Positions 8,377 through 16,231 of a DNA stretch of 17,600 nucleotides are shown in pieces. Position numbers and translations under genes: made by a program. The stretch's first letter is position 1. Each line of letters starts with the position of its first letter. Location of the stretch: the NCBI GenBank assembly GCA_025454095.1, contig JALOPC010000004.1:1-17600 (forward strand). The letters run 5' to 3'. The notes under the pieces were generated by a model. That model saw only the letters and a program-made list of their open reading frames with translations. It had not been told where the DNA came from and did not search any database. Origin of the DNA: Syntrophales bacterium (lineage in GTDB: Bacteria; Desulfobacterota; Syntrophia; Syntrophales; UBA2192).

Positions 8377-8405
8377 ACACTAACCGCTCAAGGGCATAAA
8401 GTCAA
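8377..8405 (-). promoter_or_regulatory. Sigma70-like promoter for argS
   Basis: On the minus strand TTGACT (8405-8400) and TAGTGT (8382-8377) are separated by exactly 17 bases. The -35 matches consensus at 5 of 6 bases and the -10 at 3 of 6. Predicted transcript start is near 8370, giving a leader of about 105 bases before argS. Confidence 0.5.
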
Positions 8406-8472
8406 GCGATTTTCAAGAGAAGAGCCGGCTTGCGGGAACAAGGATGCGGGCACCCGCAACGGCAGGAAGCGA

Positions 8473-8562
8473 GGAAGTGAGGAAGATCAGAAGAGCGGCA
8501 TGGACTGAGGGCCGCGCTCTCCTCTTTCCGCTCTTCCTAACTTCCGCTCTTCCGATCTTCGC
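8473..8562. repeat. GA-rich palindromic repeat, copy 2 (pilX-argS gap)
   Basis: GGAAGTGAGGAAGA (8473-8486) is identical to 1353-1366. GAAGATCAGAAGAGCGG (8482-8498) is the inverted partner of 8544-8560 with one mismatch over 17 bp; the interval also contains a second TTCCGCTCTTCC unit (8526-8537). Read on the minus strand, 8562-8526 gives GCGAAGAT, then GGAAG units, ending GAAGAGCGGAAAG, matching copy 1 (1344-1373) apart from a small insertion. In the transcript leaving pilX it can form a long imperfect hairpin without a T-run. Confidence 0.7.
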
Positions 8563-8621
8563 GATCGCAGCGCCCGCAGACAGCCGTCAACCGGATCGCA
8601 GGATGCGTAACGGTCAACGGC

Positions 8622-9092
8622 TCACCGGTAGCCCTCAGCCGCCACCGGCCCGTACCCCAGGCCCACATCAACGGCCACGCTCGTCCGGTAGGCGTCGTTT
8701 CGCCCCGTGATCGTCGTGTCGTATCGCAGGAGCACCCACGGGGTGGAACCCATCTCGTACCCTGCGGGTCCGCTGATCTGCAGCGGGCCCACAGCCGGAG
8801 GCACGGGTTGCGTGATGCTCACGCGGCCCCGGGGCTCGAGCCCCCCGGCCAATTCCGTCAGCGGGCGGTTCGTCTTCACCACGGCCCCGGGGTTGGCGGG
8901 GTCGAAATGGATCAGCAGCCAGTGGGTCGCGGCCTCGGCGGCGCTCATCGCTTTCTTTTCGCCGACGACCCTCGTGCTGATGCGCAGGTCCTCCGTCGCC
9001 AGGTTGAGCGCGACGATCCCCACGGCCAGAAGGACGAGGTTCGCCAGGATAGCCGCGATCAGGGCAAAGCCGCTTTCTTTCGAGCGTTTCAT
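8622..9092 (-). CDS. PilX-like minor type IV pilin / pseudopilin
   Basis: PilX-type minor pilins help prime pilus assembly and work with PilW and PilY1 at the pilus tip. Seen: 156 aa. A short basic leader MKRSKESG ends in the prepilin-peptidase glycine (G8), followed by FALIAAILANLVLLAVGIVALNLA, a long hydrophobic N-helix, then AMSAAEAATHWLLIHF, which is the PilX_N pattern (Ala-rich AEAA after the helix). Mature position 5 is Ala rather than Glu, as is common in PilX-family proteins. The C-terminal 100 residues are beta-like and not diagnostic. GGGGAG lies about 8 bases before ATG 9092, and the gene starts 17 bases after the pilW-like stop. It is the last gene of the pilus cluster. Confidence 0.8.
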   Translation of the reverse strand: MKRSKESGFALIAAILANLVLLAVGIVALNLATEDLRISTRVVGEKKAMSAAEAATHWLLIHFDPANPGAVVKTNRPLTELAGGLEPRGRVSITQPVPPAVGPLQISGPAGYEMGSTPWVLLRYDTTITGRNDAYRTSVAVDVGLGYGPVAAEGYR

Positions 9093-9109
9093 CTCCTCTG
9101 CTCCCCGTT

Positions 9110-9826
9110 TCAGAATTGAACCCCGTGGTTCTTCGGGACAACGCTGGTCGAAAAGGCGATCCGCCGGGGCTCTCCCGTGCGCGGGTCGGCGTCGGCCGAC
9201 TCGACGACGAGGACAATCTCGATGCGCCGGATCCGCCGGATCTCTGCGGGCAGGTTGACAATCTCGGCACCCGTGCCGTCGTAGTAGCGAAACAGGGGGG
9301 TTGCGCCGTTGACCACCCGCAGGGTCCGCACGGCCGTGTTCGAGGGAATGGGACCCAGGAACGGCTGCGCACCCGACGAGGTACGGTTGCCTGCCGTACA
9401 GCGGACCGTCTCCCGCGTGATCCTCTGCGACAGGCGATCATAGGCATAGCGGATAATCTCGTTGGGCGAGCTTCCGCAGAGACCGTCGGGGTCCAGGTCC
9501 ATCTCGATTGTCAGGGCCGAGGCCGTGGCCTCCTGGATGCCCCGCCGGCCCGGATCGGCGGCCGCATCGCAGCGATGCGGGTCGACCCACAGACCTGTCG
9601 CGTACAGGGGGTTGTACGAGGCCATGCGGATCTCGGCGCCCATGATCTCCAGAGCGATCCGGGCATCCTGGCCCGTCGTGACCCTGCGCTCGATCCCCGC
9701 GGACGAACGCTGCCCCGCCACCACGGCGGAGAGGACCGCCGTGAGGATGACGAGTCCCACGGCAACGGCCATGACGAGTTCGACAAGCGTGAACCCCTGT
9801 TCCGTCACGATTTTGTTTGTTCTCAA
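9110..9826 (-). CDS. PilW-like minor type IV pilin
   Basis: PilW-type minor pilins form part of the initiation complex and link PilY1 to the pilus. Seen: 238 aa from TTG 9826 (M-RTNKIVTEQGFTLVELVM). G11/F12 is the prepilin peptidase site, and E16 is the Glu at mature position 5 needed for methylation and assembly. The hydrophobic helix runs to VILTAVLSAVVAGQRS, followed by a globular domain with SPNEIIRYAYDRLSQRITRE and a cysteine pair, ending near VVPKNHGVQF. The TTG was chosen because GGAGG lies 7 bases upstream; an in-frame GTG at 9808 (MTEQGFTLVE) gives a shorter leader and is the alternative. It follows pilY1-A by 34 bases and precedes pilX by 17, so one operon is likely. Confidence 0.82.
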   Translation of the reverse strand: MRTNKIVTEQGFTLVELVMAVAVGLVILTAVLSAVVAGQRSSAGIERRVTTGQDARIALEIMGAEIRMASYNPLYATGLWVDPHRCDAAADPGRRGIQEATASALTIEMDLDPDGLCGSSPNEIIRYAYDRLSQRITRETVRCTAGNRTSSGAQPFLGPIPSNTAVRTLRVVNGATPLFRYYDGTGAEIVNLPAEIRRIRRIEIVLVVESADADPRTGEPRRIAFSTSVVPKNHGVQF

Positions 9827-9844
9827 CAAGTCCCCTCCTCCTCT

Positions 9845-9865
9845 CCCTGTGCCCTGTGCCCTATC
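9845..9865. repeat. Heptad-repeat half element between pilY1-A and pilW
   Basis: Three 7-nt units with CCC starts, CCCTGTG (9845), CCCTGTG (9852) and CCCTATC (9859), share the period and the CCC-N4 form of the arms at 219-251 and 5920-5940. Only one arm is present, and no GGG-led partner was found nearby. It overlaps the pilY1-A stop codon (9861-9863). Confidence 0.5.
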
Positions 9866-12800
9866 GGATGCGTGCGTCGCGCCACTGCAGCAGGTGTGTT
9901 CGGTTGCCGGGCCACCGCAGCGCGGGGTTGCCCCTCCACGGCGCACCGGAGGTGCCGGCCCCGCCGCTGACCCACCCGAACAGGCCACCCGTACCCGGCT
10001 CCACCCCCGCGGAGATGAGCGGCTCCGACGCGATTCCCCTGCCCAGGGCCATGCTGCGATGCCCTCCCGTGAAGGTCGCGGCCCCGTCGAGGTAGGAGAT
10101 GCCGTAGAGCCGCGCAAGGCCTGTCTGCTCGCAGGGGTCACCCGTACCGCTTTCCGGCGTGTACGTCGTGAAATACACCACCCCGCCGAACACGGTCGGA
10201 GCCGCCAGAAGCTTCTCCCCCGTCCCGCCGAACAGCATGAACCAGCCGTCCTTTGTGTCGAGTTCGGTGAAATGCTGCGCGGCGCCGCTGATGTTCTGCA
10301 GGTTCGCAACCGTCCGCGGCGCTGACGCCCCGACGTCCCGCACGCCGAAGAACCCGTCCCTCCCTGTCCCCCGGGCAACGGGTTCGAACCGGTCGCCGGT
10401 GCCCCAGTAGACCCAGAGGCTCCCCGCGTCGTCCTTCGCCGCGGCGGGTGCGAAATAGACCGGTCCCGTCATGCCGTCGCGCCGGAAGAACAGGGACCCC
10501 TTCCAGTCGGCCGTCGCGCAGCCGTCCCCGTCGGAAGCCCTGCAGAACGTGAAGCGCCAGATGTTCCCTCCCAGGTCCCCGATGTAGGCTCTGTCGGCAA
10601 ACCCGTCCCTGTCCGAGTCGATCACGGCCGCCGTCGCCGGCAGGGGTTCGCCCATGAGGCCTCCTCCCGGGGAGTTCCGGGTGAAGGCCCAGAGGACGCT
10701 CCCCGTCGCGAGGTCGACGGCGAAAAAGCCCCTTCCCCGCGCTTCGCAGTCGGCGGCCCCGGCGCAGGGGGAGAGCCTGTGCCCGCCGCCGATGAAGCCG
10801 ACCCACTTCTCGTCCGCCCCGATCCGGACCCTGCGGATCACCATGCGGCTCCAGGGGTCCCCCAGGTAAGGCGCCTGGGAGGCCGTGGGACGGATCCTCC
10901 AGCCGGCCCGCGGGTTGAGCGTGTCGGTGATGTCCAGGGCGTGGTAGCCGCAATAGAAGGGGAACTCCCCGGTCGGGAGGTAATGGCTGCTGAAGCCGGC
11001 GTCGCAGGACGCCGAAGCGCTCCAGAGGGTTCCCTCTCCCCCGCGCCCCAGCCCGACGACCAGCATCGTCTTCCAGTCGCCCGGGGACTTCACCGTTCCG
11101 TCGCCCGCCCCCGTCCACACGTCCGCTACGGTGATCGGCCCGTCGACATAGAACCGGTGCGTCCGGTTCGCCGGGTGCGACCGGTGGGCGATCTCCTTGA
11201 GCCCGGGGAGAAGATTCGGGGGGATGAAGCTCCAGGCCTCGGCGAGGTCCGAGGTCCGGAAGGCGTGCAGCTGGCCGTCGTTGGCGCCGGCCACGATCAC
11301 CCGCCTGCCGTTGTTCGAGGTGCGCTGGTTTGCGGCGCGGTAGGGTTCGAAGGCTCTGCCCCTGTCCCGGGGGTCGCTGAAGTACGCCGAGGGCGTGCCC
11401 ACCGTGACGGGGTTCGAGTGAAAGATGTCGCCCAGCTTCCAGACATTCCCGCGGGCATCCCGGTCCGGGTTGAAGGCCGCATCCCCGCGGATGTAGCCCA
11501 CCACGTCGTCCCGTCGCTGCGTGTCACTCACCCCGATATCCTCGGGCGACAGGGTCTCCGCGACAAAGGGGATCAGGGTGCCCCCCTTCAGGGTCAGGAT
11601 CTTCCGGTCGCCCGCCGCCGTGGCCTGAAGCGCCGTGCCCGCATCGGCGAGGACGCCGCCGACGGATTCGTCCGACAGGATCGCGTACTTCTTGAGCGAG
11701 CCCCGCCAGAAGGGGTCCGCGAGGGAGGGCTGGAACGAGGCCGCGAACAGGTGGTTGTACTCCGCGGTCCTCGCCGTGGCCACCGACGGTGCGCTGAAGG
11801 AGTACGCGGCGTCGCGGATCGCGGTCACGGCCGTTCGCAGGGCCGCCTCGAGTTCCCCGGCGTTGGCGGTGATGAATGCGTACCCGGCCAGTTCGAGCGT
11901 CCCGGGGTCGTTGGAAACGGCGAAGCAGAGATCGCTCGACCCGCTGCAGGCACCCGTCGTCGCCGATCCGGCGCAGGGATCGGCCGAGATCGCGCCGATG
12001 TCCAGGGCCTGCGGGCTGCCCCTCCGGGCGGCGAAGGGGTTCTCCGTCCCCCCGTAGTAGGCCATCCAGTTGAGCGTGTTCTGGAGGTACGCGGGCATCC
12101 GGTCGCCCAGGCCGATCACGAAGACCCGGTAGCCCGCGTCGTACAGGGCTTTGACCTTCGCCACCGAGGCGCGCCGGCGCTTGTACTGGTCGCGCTGGGT
12201 TCCGGAGCCCGTGCCGCCGCAGTACAGCGTGTCCTGCCCGTCGGTGAGGAGGATGACGAACTTCATCCGGCAGCCCCGGTAGGCATCCGTCTGCCTGTGG
12301 CCGTCGAGGTAGGGCTTCACGGCCTCCATGCAGGCGGCCAGGCTCGTGCTGCCGTAGACGCGCTGCCGCTCCAGGGCCCTGTCGGTCCAGAAGAGAATCG
12401 AGTTTTCGCCTGCGGCGTAGGTCTCCGAGCCCGCGCAGGCGCCCGCCCCGCACCAGATCGCCGCGTAGGGCTGCCCGATGTCGCGCCGCCTGCGGTTGTC
12501 CGAGCTGAACGTCCAGAACCCGAGACGGACGTCGAGTCCGGCCTCGTCCCGGACGTCGATCACCCCGTCGCGGTTGTCGTCGAGAAGGGTGTAGACCGCG
12601 CGTTTCGCGATGAGGTAGCGGGCGCAGTCCGTCGCAAAACCGGCCCGGGGGGTGTCGTAAAACGCGTCGCCCGAACAGGTGTCGTTGCCGAAACGCCGGA
12701 TCGGCTCCTGGGAGCTGTCGAACTCGCCTTTCGGGTTCCACCGCATGCTGCCCGAAAGGTCGAGGACGAGCAGGGCGTCGGGCGGGACGGCGGCGAAAAG

Positions 12801-12893
12801 CGCCTGGTCGGTGGTGTCGGCGGCGACGGCGATACTGCCGGTCAGGACGAAGGCCAGCACGGCGCAGAGCCGGGCGCGGGCGAAGCGATTCAT
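9861..12893 (-). CDS. PilY1-like type IV pilus tip adhesin/assembly protein, paralogue A
   Basis: PilY1 proteins sit at the type IV pilus tip, oppose retraction in a calcium-dependent way and can act as adhesins or mechanosensors. Seen: 1010 aa. Signal peptide 1-25 (ending SIAVAA). VWA domain from about 38, with MIDAS DLSGS (45-49) and VILLTDGQD. EF-hand-like loop DDNRDGVIDVRDE (105-117) with good acidic positions. CGGTGSGTQRDQYKRRR block. PilY1 C-terminal beta-propeller (from about 540: VIVAGANDGQLHAFRT, GPITVADVW, LGDPWSRMVI) with the known-type calcium loop DSDRDGFAD (759-767) and YIGDLGGNIWRF. The tail is NRTHLLQWRDARIR. GGAGG precedes ATG 12893 by 8 bases. Its own promoter lies at 13088-13116. 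It stands before pilW and pilX and is less like B and C than those are like each other. Confidence 0.9.
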   Translation of the reverse strand: MNRFARARLCAVLAFVLTGSIAVAADTTDQALFAAVPPDALLVLDLSGSMRWNPKGEFDSSQEPIRRFGNDTCSGDAFYDTPRAGFATDCARYLIAKRAVYTLLDDNRDGVIDVRDEAGLDVRLGFWTFSSDNRRRRDIGQPYAAIWCGAGACAGSETYAAGENSILFWTDRALERQRVYGSTSLAACMEAVKPYLDGHRQTDAYRGCRMKFVILLTDGQDTLYCGGTGSGTQRDQYKRRRASVAKVKALYDAGYRVFVIGLGDRMPAYLQNTLNWMAYYGGTENPFAARRGSPQALDIGAISADPCAGSATTGACSGSSDLCFAVSNDPGTLELAGYAFITANAGELEAALRTAVTAIRDAAYSFSAPSVATARTAEYNHLFAASFQPSLADPFWRGSLKKYAILSDESVGGVLADAGTALQATAAGDRKILTLKGGTLIPFVAETLSPEDIGVSDTQRRDDVVGYIRGDAAFNPDRDARGNVWKLGDIFHSNPVTVGTPSAYFSDPRDRGRAFEPYRAANQRTSNNGRRVIVAGANDGQLHAFRTSDLAEAWSFIPPNLLPGLKEIAHRSHPANRTHRFYVDGPITVADVWTGAGDGTVKSPGDWKTMLVVGLGRGGEGTLWSASASCDAGFSSHYLPTGEFPFYCGYHALDITDTLNPRAGWRIRPTASQAPYLGDPWSRMVIRRVRIGADEKWVGFIGGGHRLSPCAGAADCEARGRGFFAVDLATGSVLWAFTRNSPGGGLMGEPLPATAAVIDSDRDGFADRAYIGDLGGNIWRFTFCRASDGDGCATADWKGSLFFRRDGMTGPVYFAPAAAKDDAGSLWVYWGTGDRFEPVARGTGRDGFFGVRDVGASAPRTVANLQNISGAAQHFTELDTKDGWFMLFGGTGEKLLAAPTVFGGVVYFTTYTPESGTGDPCEQTGLARLYGISYLDGAATFTGGHRSMALGRGIASEPLISAGVEPGTGGLFGWVSGGAGTSGAPWRGNPALRWPGNRTHLLQWRDARIR

Positions 12894-12914
12894 CGCGGAA
12901 ACCTCCGTGGCGGC

Positions 12915-12933
12915 GCGCTCGACGATCGAGCGC
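12915..12933. promoter_or_regulatory. Perfect 8-bp inverted repeat in pilY1-A leader
   Basis: GCGCTCGA (12915-12922) and TCGAGCGC (12926-12933) flank CGA. It lies 22 bases upstream of the pilY1-A start, close to the ribosome-binding site. It could be an operator or an mRNA hairpin affecting translation; no protein partner can be inferred. Confidence 0.45.
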
Positions 12934-13045
12934 AGAGGTCCCCCGGAATGAAGTCTGGACGCACATCCCCGCGTGTCGGCTGGTGGCCCGTTCTCGCCGT
13001 CCGGGCAATCCGAAGGGAAGAATCAATACAGGAAGGAGGGGCAGA

Positions 13046-13074
13046 GGCGGGACCCTTTTCGGAAGGGTCCCGCC
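13046..13074 (-). promoter_or_regulatory. Strong 12-bp leader hairpin between pilY1-B and pilY1-A
   Basis: GGCGGGACCCTT and AAGGGTCCCGCC pair perfectly over 12 bp around a 5-nt loop. On the minus strand only T-poor sequence follows, so it is not a classic intrinsic terminator. It lies about 7 to 36 bases after the predicted start from the promoter at 13088-13116, so it may cap and stabilise the pilY1-A mRNA, protect the 3' end of the pilY1-B message, or both. Confidence 0.6.
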
Positions 13075-13087
13075 CGTTACTGAGCGG

Positions 13088-13116
13088 AATTTACTGCATC
13101 AGGCCGGGCGGGTCAA
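13088..13116 (-). promoter_or_regulatory. Sigma70-like promoter for pilY1-A / pilW / pilX
   Basis: On the minus strand TTGACC (13116-13111) and TAAATT (13093-13088) are separated by 17 bases, matching consensus at 5 of 6 and 4 of 6 positions. It stands in the 252-base gap 12894-13145, which otherwise holds a leader hairpin and an inverted repeat and no gene. Confidence 0.5.
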
Positions 13117-13145
13117 GCGGATTCTCGCATGCCGCCCGCATTCCC

Positions 13146-16100
13146 TCAACGGAACCGGCCGTCGCGCCAGTTGAGCAGATTGGTCCGATTGGCGATCGAT
13201 GGCGGGTTGACGTTGGCGCGCATGGTGGTGGCCCCCGTGCCCGCGCCGCCGCTCAAGGTGACATAGAGATCCGGCGTGCTGCTGTGCGGGTTGATGGAGA
13301 GCACGGGCGCCGTGGGAATCCCCACGCCGAGGGTCATGGTTCGAGCCCCTCCGGTCAGGGATCCCGCCCCGGTAATGTACGAAACGGCATAGAGCTTCGC
13401 CGTTCCCGCGTTGTTGCACATGTCCCCGCCGAGCGCGGCGGCCGGGGTGTAGGTCGTGAAGTAGACAACCCCCCCGAACACGGCGGGCTCGGAGATGCAT
13501 CGCTCACCCATCCCGCTGAAGATGATGTACCAGCCCTTTTTGCTGGGGTCGTCGGCATAAGAGCTTGTCGACGTGATGTTCTCCAGGTAACTGCTATCCA
13601 GCGTCCCGGAAAGACCGGCATCCCTGACGGCGTAGAACGCATCCGTCCCCCCGCCCATGGCAATCGGTTCCGCCTTGTTTCCCGTTGCCCAGTAGACCCA
13701 GATATTGCCGCCGGTATCTCTGCTGACGGAGGGCTGGTCGTAGATCTGGCCGCTCCCGCCTTCCCGCGCGTAGAGCAGGGACCCCGTCCACGATCCGGTC
13801 CCGCAGGCGGACGGATCCGTCGAGCTGCAGAATCGGAATCTCCAGACATTGCCCCCCATGTCGCCGATGTAGGCGAGGTCCGTGAACCCGTCCATGTCAG
13901 AATCGACGATGGCTGCGGTCCCGGGCATGGCGTAGTTCATGCGCGAATCGTTGGCCTGCGTGAAACCCCAGAGCACCTCGCCGGTTTTGAGATCGACGAC
14001 GAAAAATCCTTTTCCCCGTTGATCGCAGTCCGCCCCGCTGCAGCTCGATAGATTGTGCCCTCCTCCGACGAAGCCGACCCATCTTTCGGCGCCGCCGATT
14101 TTCACGCGGTGCACCATTATCTTGCTCCACGGGTCGCCGAAATACGGCTCCTGGCCCGCAATCGGCGCGATGCGCCACTTGTAGACCGGGCTCGCGGTAT
14201 TGGTGATGTCCAGGGCGTAATAGCCGCAGTAGTTCCCGTAGCCCGACGCGTAGATGTTCCGGAAATCCGAATCGCAGGAATTCGACGAACTCCAGAGTGT
14301 GGACGTTCCTCCCCTTCCCTCGCCGAAGATCATGAGGGTATGCCAGTCGCTCGGGGATTTCGTCGCGCCGTCTCCCGTCCCGAGCCACACGTCGGCGACA
14401 CTGATGGGCCCGTCGACGAAGTACTGGTGTGTCAGCCCCGTCGGGTGGGACTTGTGGGCGATGTCCTTGAGCTTGCTCAGGACATTGGGTGGAATGAAGC
14501 TCCAGGCCTCGGAGCCGTTGGAGGTCCTGAATGCGTGGAGCTGGCCGTCGTTGGCCCCGGCTACGACGATTCGCTGTCCGTTGGCCGACGTCCGGACATG
14601 GGTCGTGCGATAGGTGTTGAATGCCTTGGCCGTGTCCAGGAAATCCCGGTAGTACAGCGAAGGGGTGCCGACCGTCACGGGATTCGAGCGGAAGGTGTCG
14701 CCCAGCTTCCAGTTGTCGCGGTTGTAGCACACGGCGGGCGGGCTTGCGCACTCGCCCCGGATGAATCCCACGACCTCGTTGCGCCGCGTGGTGGTCGACA
14801 CGCCCAGGTTGGCCGCCGTGATGTTGGTCGTGCTGAACGCGGTCAGCGCCCCGGACTTGTACGTGTAGATCGTCCGCGAGGCGGCCTCCGCTCCCTGCAG
14901 ACCTTGGCCGGCGTCCCAGAGGGCGGCCCCGATCGTCCCGTCGTTGTTGATCTGGTACTTCGTCAGATGGCCCAGCCAGAAGGGATCGCCGTTGATGGGC
15001 TGGAAGGCCGCCTCGTAGATGAAGTTCTCGTCCACGAGCCTCGACGAGGCCACGGAGGCCTGGGTGAAGGAGTAGGTGGCCTCGCGGATGACGCTGATGG
15101 CCTGCCGGAAGGCCGCCTCGAGCTCCGTCGCGTTGTTCGCCAGGAAGGCGTACCCCGACAGTTCCAGTTCGGCAGGGTCGTTGGAGGTGGCGAAGCACTG
15201 GTCGCTCGTCCCGTCACAGGTCCCCGTCGTGGAGGAGCCTCCACAGGCCGTAACCGCAGCGGGGTCGAAGGCCGCCGCGTCGCCCACGTTTTCGATAAGC
15301 GGGTTGTCGGTGCCGCCGTAGTAGGCCATCCAGTTCAGGGTGCGCTTGAGGTAATTGGGCATGTTGCTCCCCATGCCGATGACGAATACCTTGTAGCCCG
15401 CGTCGGCAAGGGCCTTCGCCGCCAGCACCGACTCGCGCCGGCGCTTGTACTGGTCCGCCTGGGTGTCGTAGCCCGTGCCGCCGCAGTACATCGTGTCGGC
15501 CCCGTCGGAGACGAGGATGACGAATTTCTGCCGGCAGTTCTGATAGGCGTCTGTTGTCTTGTGGGTGTCGAGGTAGGCCTTGACGCCCGACAGACCCGAC
15601 ACCAGAGGCGTGGCCCCGACGACGTTGGAGTAGGTCATCCAGTAGTTGATGCTGGAGGTGTCCCCCGAGGACTGGTTGACGGTGCACGAGGTGTTGTTTC
15701 CGCAGTAAATCAGCGAGTACCTCGTCCCGATGTCCCGCAGCTTCGTGTAGGCGCTGCCCTGGAACTTCCCGAGGCCGATGCGGATGTTCAGGCTCGTCTC
15801 GTCATGGCTGCTGATCGAACCGTTGTGCGTGTCGTCGAGGACGGTGAACAGGGTCTTGCGGGCGATCTCGAAGCGAGAGCAGTAGGTCGTGTAGCCCGCG
15901 TGCGACTGATCGTCGTAGAACGGCCCCTCACAGGCGGGGTTGCTGTACTCGTTGATCGGCCAGTTGAAGGAGTTGTGATCCCCCGGGGGGTTCCACTTCA
16001 TGCTTCCCGAGAGGTCGAGCACGATCATGGCATCGGGGGCGATCGACGTGAACAGTCCCGTCTCGTCCGTTTCGAGTGCCCAACTCACAGGGGCCGTCCC

Positions 16101-16157
16101 GACGGACATCGCGATCGCGGCACACAATGCGGTAATAAGGACCGTTTTCTTTTTCAT
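13146..16157 (-). CDS. PilY1-like type IV pilus tip adhesin/assembly protein, paralogue B
   Basis: Same family and likely pilus-tip role as its neighbours. Seen: 1003 aa. Signal peptide 1-27 (MKKKTVLITALCAAIAMSVG, ending APVSWA). VWA domain with MIDAS DLSGS (48-52) and VILVSDGAD. CGGTGYDTQADQYKRRR and TLNWMAYYGGTDNP blocks shared with A. C-terminal propeller with VVAGANDGQLHAFRTSNGSE, GPISVADVWLGTGDG and calcium loop DSDMDGFTD (752-760) before YIGDMGGNVWRF. The tail is NRTNLLNWRDGRFR. Unlike A, the N-terminal EF-hand-like loop is degenerate (DDTHNGSISSHDE, 108-120), having lost most acidic ligands. More Asn, Thr and Ser than A. The ribosome site is weak (AGAGGT, 9 bases before ATG 16157). A gap of 105 bases separates it from paralogue C. 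Confidence 0.9.
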   Translation of the reverse strand: MKKKTVLITALCAAIAMSVGTAPVSWALETDETGLFTSIAPDAMIVLDLSGSMKWNPPGDHNSFNWPINEYSNPACEGPFYDDQSHAGYTTYCSRFEIARKTLFTVLDDTHNGSISSHDETSLNIRIGLGKFQGSAYTKLRDIGTRYSLIYCGNNTSCTVNQSSGDTSSINYWMTYSNVVGATPLVSGLSGVKAYLDTHKTTDAYQNCRQKFVILVSDGADTMYCGGTGYDTQADQYKRRRESVLAAKALADAGYKVFVIGMGSNMPNYLKRTLNWMAYYGGTDNPLIENVGDAAAFDPAAVTACGGSSTTGTCDGTSDQCFATSNDPAELELSGYAFLANNATELEAAFRQAISVIREATYSFTQASVASSRLVDENFIYEAAFQPINGDPFWLGHLTKYQINNDGTIGAALWDAGQGLQGAEAASRTIYTYKSGALTAFSTTNITAANLGVSTTTRRNEVVGFIRGECASPPAVCYNRDNWKLGDTFRSNPVTVGTPSLYYRDFLDTAKAFNTYRTTHVRTSANGQRIVVAGANDGQLHAFRTSNGSEAWSFIPPNVLSKLKDIAHKSHPTGLTHQYFVDGPISVADVWLGTGDGATKSPSDWHTLMIFGEGRGGTSTLWSSSNSCDSDFRNIYASGYGNYCGYYALDITNTASPVYKWRIAPIAGQEPYFGDPWSKIMVHRVKIGGAERWVGFVGGGHNLSSCSGADCDQRGKGFFVVDLKTGEVLWGFTQANDSRMNYAMPGTAAIVDSDMDGFTDLAYIGDMGGNVWRFRFCSSTDPSACGTGSWTGSLLYAREGGSGQIYDQPSVSRDTGGNIWVYWATGNKAEPIAMGGGTDAFYAVRDAGLSGTLDSSYLENITSTSSYADDPSKKGWYIIFSGMGERCISEPAVFGGVVYFTTYTPAAALGGDMCNNAGTAKLYAVSYITGAGSLTGGARTMTLGVGIPTAPVLSINPHSSTPDLYVTLSGGAGTGATTMRANVNPPSIANRTNLLNWRDGRFR

Positions 16158-16231
16158 GGCTGCTGACCTCTGTTCTTGCTGTGAACGTTTTCTGTTTTGC
16201 CGCGGGGCCCATTATCCTCGCGTCCCCTCCG

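Larger units (their letters stand above)
8265..8621. other. Gene-free gap between the pilus cluster and argS
   Basis: No credible coding region is seen in these 357 bases. Reading toward argS they hold, in order, a GA-rich palindromic repeat (8473-8562), a sigma70-like promoter (8377-8405), an approximately 105-base argS leader and, within that leader, a short GC hairpin followed by eight T residues (8294-8313). It marks a transcription boundary between the pilX end and housekeeping genes. Confidence 0.7.

Noticed and set aside
8265..8378. N-terminal extension of argS by 38 residues
   Set aside because: The extra residues do not resemble ArgRS and are encoded by the leader with the T8 hairpin. 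The ATG at 8264 gives a normal N-terminal domain.
8546..8558. 13-nt match to the core of a common Illumina adapter (GCTCTTCCGATCT)
   Set aside because: Flanking bases do not continue the adapter, and the match lies inside a natural GA-rich palindrome related to 1344-1390. Chance within a repeat is likelier than contamination, though reads should confirm.
10779..14051. Very long open frame on the plus strand (over 1000 codons) opposite the PilY1 genes, with others at 14055-16166 and 6738-8399
   Set aside because: These are mirror frames of high-GC genes. Their products are rich in Arg, Gly, Pro and Val without domain motifs and they cross real gene boundaries, while the minus-strand frames show complete family signatures.
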